A stretch of 10,386 nucleotides of DNA. Origin: Quisquiliibacterium sp. (lineage in GTDB: Bacteria > Pseudomonadota > Gammaproteobacteria > Burkholderiales > Burkholderiaceae_E). Shown one piece after another: positions 7,098 through 10,386 of this stretch. Position 1 is the first letter of the stretch, and every line of letters starts with the position of its first letter. The position numbers and the translations under genes are program-made. The DNA lies in assembly GCA_030830765.1 (NCBI GenBank), contig JAURMJ010000420.1, positions 1 to 10,386 of the forward strand, in the 5' to 3' direction. The notes beneath the pieces are model-generated. The model did not search any database, was not told the origin of the DNA, and saw only the letters and a list, made by a program, of their open reading frames with translations.

Positions 7098-7145
7098 TTG
7101 ACATCTGATGCACTGGTTTTCCACAGGCTTTTGCACTGGTAAATT
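7098..7145 (+). promoter_or_regulatory. mnmE upstream region with a perfect DnaA box and weak promoter elements
   Basis: A perfect TTTTCCACA DnaA box lies at 7117-7125, 26 bp before the mnmE ATG. A perfect -35 hexamer, TTGACA (7098-7103), is present but has no acceptable -10 at normal spacing. The alternative TTTCCA (7118-7123) with TAAATT (7140-7145, 16-bp spacer) matches four of six bases in each hexamer and would start transcription almost at the ATG. The box is seen directly; the promoter and any DnaA control are inference. Confidence 0.35.
7108..7123 (+). repeat. 16-bp direct repeat, copy 2
   Basis: This is an exact second copy of ATGCACTGGTTTTCCA, ending inside the DnaA box at 7117-7125. 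A third partial copy, TGCACTGGT, follows at 7132-7140, just before the mnmE start. The spacing suggests a possible regulatory repeat, but no known regulator is recognised. Confidence 0.65.
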
Positions 7146-7151
7146 CGAGTC

Positions 7152-8564
7152 ATGAGACTTCCAGACAATGCACCGATCGCGGCAATTGCGACGGCCCCGG
7201 GGCGTGGCGGCATCGGTGTGGTGCGTGTCTCGGGGGTCGGCTTGTCGATGGTTCTTGAAGGACTGATTGGCAGGCACCGGGCAGCGACCCTGCAGCCGCG
7301 AGCCGCCATGTTCGGACCGTTTCTTGCTGACGACGGTAGCGAAATTGACCGCGGCCTTGCGATCCGTTTCGTTGCGCCGCATTCATACACCGGCGAGGAG
7401 GTGCTGGAGTTTCAGGGCCACGGCGGGCCGGTTGTGATGCAGATGCTGCTGCGGCGTGTGCTCGAAGCCGGGGCGCTGATCGGTTTGCGGCTGGCCGAAC
7501 CCGGCGAATTCACGCAGCGCGCGTTTTTGAACGACAAGCTGGATCTGGCCCAGGCTGAGGCGGTTGCCGATCTGATCGATGCGACCACCGAGCAGGCGGC
7601 GCGTTCGGCAACCCGATCATTGGCTGGGATCTTCTCGCAGGCTGTCCATGATCTGGTCGAGCAGGTGATTCATCTGCGGATGCTGGTCGAGGCCACGCTC
7701 GATTTTCCTGAGGAGGAAATCGATTTTCTGCAGCGTGCTGATGCGCTTGGTCAGTTGGGCCGTATTCGCGCATCACTTGACGCGACCCTGGCCACCGCGC
7801 GGCAAGGCGCGCTGTTGCGCGAAGGTATGAATGTTGTGCTGGCTGGCCGTCCCAATGTGGGCAAGTCGAGTCTGCTCAATGCGCTGGCCGGTGCCGAGGT
7901 TGCGATCGTCACCGACATTCCGGGCACCACGCGTGACCGGGTTGCCCAGTCGATCCAGATCGACGGAGTGCCACTGAACATCATCGACACCGCAGGTCTG
8001 CGCGAAACCCATGACGAAGTTGAACGCATGGGCATTGAGCGCAGCTGGGATGCGATCGGGCGCGCTGATGTCGTGCTCCATCTGACCGATTCGACCGCGC
8101 GCGCACAGCTTGAGCTCGATGCACAGATTGCAGCAAGGCTTGGAGAGCAGGTGCCGGTTGTGCGGGTCATCAACAAGATTGATCTGCTCGGTGAGTCGCC
8201 GGGGGTGGAGCATGATCAGGCCACTGCCGATGGCAGCCATCAGCAGGTGGCAGCGACGGTGCGACTTTCGGCTCGATCCGGGGCTGGCATTGATGGTTTG
8301 CGCGCCTTATTGCTGGAGCTGGCTGGCTGGCAGGGTGCGGGCGAGGGTCAATTCATTGCGCGCGAACGGCACCTGCATGCCTTGCGTGCAGCCCGGGAGC
8401 ATCTTGCGTTGGCTGATGCGCATGCGCGCGAACGGGACCGTCAACTCGACCTGTTCGCCGAGGAACTTCGTCTGGCGCAGGAGAAGTTGAACCTGATCAC
8501 CGGGGAGTTTTCGCCTGACGATCTGCTGGGCGTGATCTTCAGTCGTTTCTGCATCGGCAAGTGA
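7152..8564 (+). CDS. mnmE: tRNA uridine-5-carboxymethylaminomethyl(34) synthesis GTPase MnmE
   Basis: MnmE works with MnmG to modify the wobble uridine (position 34) of certain tRNAs, using a tetrahydrofolate-derived one-carbon unit, glycine or ammonium, and GTP hydrolysis. The 470 residues cover the full family length. Seen: the N-terminal folate-binding domain with [16 protein letters not shown] (13-28), EFQGHGGP (86-93) and [14 protein letters not shown] (114-127); the G domain with G1 GRPNVGKS (232-239), G2 TDIPGTTRD (254-262), G3 DTAG (279-282), G4 NKID (341-344) and G5 SARSG (373-377); and the C-terminal FCIGK, whose Cys is the conserved CxGK cysteine. The ATG at 7152 gives the usual N-terminus ([12 protein letters not shown]) but has no strong Shine-Dalgarno sequence. 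It is transcriptionally separated from yidC by a terminator and 218 bp. Confidence 0.98.
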   Translation: MRLPDNAPIAAIATAPGRGGIGVVRVSGVGLSMVLEGLIGRHRAATLQPRAAMFGPFLADDGSEIDRGLAIRFVAPHSYTGEEVLEFQGHGGPVVMQMLLRRVLEAGALIGLRLAEPGEFTQRAFLNDKLDLAQAEAVADLIDATTEQAARSATRSLAGIFSQAVHDLVEQVIHLRMLVEATLDFPEEEIDFLQRADALGQLGRIRASLDATLATARQGALLREGMNVVLAGRPNVGKSSLLNALAGAEVAIVTDIPGTTRDRVAQSIQIDGVPLNIIDTAGLRETHDEVERMGIERSWDAIGRADVVLHLTDSTARAQLELDAQIAARLGEQVPVVRVINKIDLLGESPGVEHDQATADGSHQQVAATVRLSARSGAGIDGLRALLLELAGWQGAGEGQFIARERHLHALRAAREHLALADAHARERDRQLDLFAEELRLAQEKLNLITGEFSPDDLLGVIFSRFCIGK

Positions 8565-8732
8565 TACGCGTACGGCCCGCTGTCGGAAACGGAATGCAGA
8601 CCTTGCCATGCCGGGTCCTTGCTGCCATGTTGCCGGCTGACAAGACTGAAGAGCAATGACAATGCGATGGATACGCGATTTAATCGCCGGCGCTGATCCG
8701 GGCGACGGTCTGCTGCGCAATCGCGTTGTTCG

Positions 8733-8755
8733 TGAGGTCCAGGACTGAGACCTCA
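8733..8755. promoter_or_regulatory. Inverted repeat upstream of the AbrB-family gene
   Basis: TGAGGTC (8733-8739) and GACCTCA (8749-8755) are perfect 7-bp inverted repeats with a 9-bp spacer, ending 15 bp before the ATG at 8771. It could be an operator for a dimeric regulator or an mRNA hairpin near the ribosome-binding region. The rest of the 206-bp gap after mnmE (8565-8770) shows no clear promoter, terminator or recognisable gene. A 30-codon frame at 8656-8748 is not supported by homology I can recognise. Confidence 0.3.
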
Positions 8756-8770
8756 ACCCGGGTTCCCGAC

Positions 8771-9844
8771 ATGACAGAATCAATTGGGCGCAGACAACGC
8801 GCGCTGCGCGGTTTTGCTTTGGCCCTGGCGATCGGCGCCCCGGCCGGCTGGCTCTGTGCCTGGCTCAATTGGCCGCTGCCCTGGATGATCGGTCCGCTGG
8901 TGGCCTGTGCGCTGGCAAGTGCGAAAGGTTTGCCCTTGCATGGTCCCCGGTCTGCCAGGGCGGTCGGTCAATGGGCCATCGGCGCAGCGCTGGGGCTGTA
9001 TTTCACCCCGGAAGCCATTTCCCGGATCACCGAACTGTGGCTCCCGATCGTTGCAGCGATCGGCTGGTCGGTGCTGATTGGTCTCGGGTGCGCGTGGGCG
9101 ATGCGCCGTTTTGCCGGCGCTGATCCGGCGACTGCATTTTTTGCTGGCGCCGTCGGCAACGCCTCGGAGATGGCGTTGCAGGGCGAACGCAACGGCGGTC
9201 GGGTCGAAACGATCGCAGCAGTGCACAGCATGCGCATCATGACGGTTGTGATCACGGTCCCCTTTGCGTTCCGCTGGCTCGACTTGCATGGCACCGATCT
9301 GTTCATGCCGGCGGCCTCCTCGATTCATTGGCCAGCTCTGGCCGGCCTGATCCTTGCAACGGTCGTCACCGCATTTGCGCTGCATCGCCTGCGATCGCCG
9401 AGTCCGTGGGTCATGGGTTCGTTGCTGGCCAGCAGTCTGCTGACAGCAACCGGGCAGGTTGCGACGGCGATGCCAGCCATCATCATCATTGGCGGGCAGC
9501 TTTTGATCGGGATCGCGCTGGGCACTCGCTTTGCGCCCGGGTTCATGCAAAGGGCGCCATTGATTGTGCTGACCGGCAGCCTGGCCAGCCTGGTATCGAT
9601 CGGTTTTTCTGCCGTGTTCGGCCTTGCACTGGCCAGGCTTGCCGCGATTGCGCCGGCAACCATGGTGCTGGCGGTTGCACCTGGCGGCATTGCTGAAATG
9701 AGCCTGACGGCCCAGGTGCTGGGCCTTGGTGTGCCGATCGTCACCGTCTTTCATGTGACTCGCATGGCCGCTTTGCTGGTCGTACTGGGTGGGCTTTATC
9801 GCTGGTTTGCCCGGCGTCGCCGCTGGCCCCTTGGGCCCGTCTGA
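8771..9844 (+). CDS. AbrB-family integral membrane protein (PF05145, internally duplicated)
   Basis: This is a 357-residue hydrophobic protein of the family named after E. coli AbrB (regulator of aidB), often annotated as putative ammonia monooxygenase; the true function is unresolved. The internal duplication is visible. PLPWMIGPLVA (35-45) pairs with SPWVMGSLLA (211-220), GQWAIGAALGLYFTPE (66-81) with GQLLIGIALGTRFAPG (242-257), AGAVGNASEMALQG (125-138) with VAPGGIAEMSLTAQ (302-315), and AAVHSMRIM (149-157) with VTVFHVTRMA (324-333). Many hydrophobic segments suggest about ten membrane helices in the inner membrane. ATG at 8771 is preferred over TTG at 8726 because it places the first helix at the usual distance, although no clear Shine-Dalgarno sequence is present. 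Charged ends (RRQRALRG and RWFARRRRW) flank the membrane part. The link to the following thioesterase is unknown; the name does not imply the Bacillus DNA-binding AbrB. Confidence 0.88.
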   Translation: MTESIGRRQRALRGFALALAIGAPAGWLCAWLNWPLPWMIGPLVACALASAKGLPLHGPRSARAVGQWAIGAALGLYFTPEAISRITELWLPIVAAIGWSVLIGLGCAWAMRRFAGADPATAFFAGAVGNASEMALQGERNGGRVETIAAVHSMRIMTVVITVPFAFRWLDLHGTDLFMPAASSIHWPALAGLILATVVTAFALHRLRSPSPWVMGSLLASSLLTATGQVATAMPAIIIIGGQLLIGIALGTRFAPGFMQRAPLIVLTGSLASLVSIGFSAVFGLALARLAAIAPATMVLAVAPGGIAEMSLTAQVLGLGVPIVTVFHVTRMAALLVVLGGLYRWFARRRRWPLGPV

Positions 9845-9929
9845 GGTGCACAATGTCCCGGTGGTCGCAGGTCGTGGTCGAAAGACGATGGATGTGCCAA
9901 CCCGTTCATGATGCAGGAGGCAGGAACTC

Positions 9930-10361
9930 GTGGCTCTGAAAACCCCTGACGAGCAGGCATTGCTGACACTGGCCCGAGGCTCGCTGGCAGATCTTTTCGC
10001 GCCCTGGGTGCAATCTTTGCGTTTGGAGCCTGTCGCGGTTGGCGCGACAGAGATCCGATTAAAGCTGCCCTTTGATCCCGCGCTGTGCCGCCACGGCGGC
10101 ACAATCTGCGGCCAGGCCCTGATGGCCGCAGCCGACACCGCGATGGTGATCGCGATCAGCGCGCAGTTGGGCGAGTTTCGCCCGATGACGACGGTTAATT
10201 TGAATACCAGTTTCATGCGACCCGTCGCCGACGATGATGTGATCATTACCGCCCGGGTGCTCAAGCCCGGGCGAAGTCTGAGCTTTGGGGAGATCGAGCT
10301 TGCCTCGGCGCGTGATGGCCGGATCGTCGCGCATGCAACGACTACGTACGCGATGCTCTGA
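9930..10361 (+). CDS. PaaI-like hotdog-fold thioesterase
   Basis: This is a 143-residue single-domain protein with the features of the 4HBT/PaaI hotdog thioesterases, which hydrolyse acyl-CoA or aryl-CoA esters in the cytoplasm, usually as tetramers. Seen: strand EIRLKLPFDP (41-50), the active-site loop and central helix CRHGGTICGQALMAAADTAM (53-72) with His55-Gly-Gly and the likely catalytic acid Asp69, then TTVNLNTSFMRPV (87-99) and the closing strands ITARVLKPGRSLSFGEIEL (106-124). The GTG start is fixed by a perfect AGGAGG (9915-9920) at 9-nt spacing; nearby ATG codons at 9908 and 9911 are in another frame. It follows the AbrB-family gene by 85 bp on the same strand with no terminator between, so co-transcription is possible. 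The substrate cannot be told from the sequence. Confidence 0.88.
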   Translation: MALKTPDEQALLTLARGSLADLFAPWVQSLRLEPVAVGATEIRLKLPFDPALCRHGGTICGQALMAAADTAMVIAISAQLGEFRPMTTVNLNTSFMRPVADDDVIITARVLKPGRSLSFGEIELASARDGRIVAHATTTYAML

Positions 10362-10386
10362 GCTTGTTCAGGCCAGCCCCGGTCCG

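Noticed and set aside
8656..8748. A 30-codon plus-strand frame between mnmE and the AbrB-family gene
   Set aside because: No convincing ribosome-binding site and no recognisable protein; also contradicted by a similar short frame on the other strand.
8726..8770. Upstream TTG start for the AbrB-family gene
   Set aside because: The added 15 residues are polar and unlike the family N-terminus; the ATG at 8771 is a better fit.
8686..9128. A 16-bp match, GCCGGCGCTGATCCGG, at 8686-8701 and 9113-9128
   Set aside because: Two copies of common local composition, one inside a coding region; no further similarity around them, so probably chance.
8780..10264. A 494-codon open frame on the minus strand opposite the AbrB-family and thioesterase genes
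   Set aside because: Its product is dominated by Arg, Gln, Gly, His and Pro with no recognisable motif, and it lies antisense to two well-supported genes; it is a composition shadow.

Overview
This window covers the dnaA replication-origin neighbourhood of a bacterial chromosome, most likely a betaproteobacterium of the Burkholderiales. The taxonomic call rests on gene order (gyrB, dnaN and dnaA facing away from rpmH-rnpA-yidD-yidC-mnmE) and on protein details: the [10 protein letters not shown] segment in GyrB, SRFDSGL in DnaA, and Lys instead of Arg in the ARMK motif plus LNPTPPDPVQAK in YidC. Species cannot be read from the sequence.

Left arm (1-3880, all minus strand): gyrB (5' part only, cut by the window edge), dnaN (beta clamp) and dnaA (initiator). 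gyrB follows dnaN by 20 bp. dnaN and dnaA are separated by 273 bp that hold a cluster of DnaA-box-like 9-mers, an AT-only stretch next to dnaN and a strong hairpin just behind dnaA.

Centre (3881-4103): a 223-bp divergent intergenic region with two perfect TTTTCCACA DnaA boxes, a good sigma70-type promoter for rpmH and a plausible dnaA promoter whose -35 lies on a DnaA box. Every gene in the window is transcribed away from this point, as expected at a bidirectional origin.

Right arm (4104-10361, all plus strand): rpmH (ribosomal protein bL34), rnpA (RNase P protein), yidD (insertion efficiency factor) and yidC (membrane insertase) form a tight cluster ending at a clear intrinsic terminator. 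A separate intergenic region with a repeated 16-mer and another perfect DnaA box precedes mnmE (tRNA wobble-uridine GTPase). Two accessory genes follow: an AbrB-family (PF05145) membrane protein with a visible internal duplication, and a PaaI-like hotdog thioesterase.

The content is core replication, translation and membrane biogenesis. I see no mobile element, CRISPR array, tRNA, rRNA or unknown multi-gene system. The points worth a second look are the DnaA boxes on both sides of dnaA, the odd start and internal insertion of rnpA, and the repeat and DnaA box upstream of mnmE.
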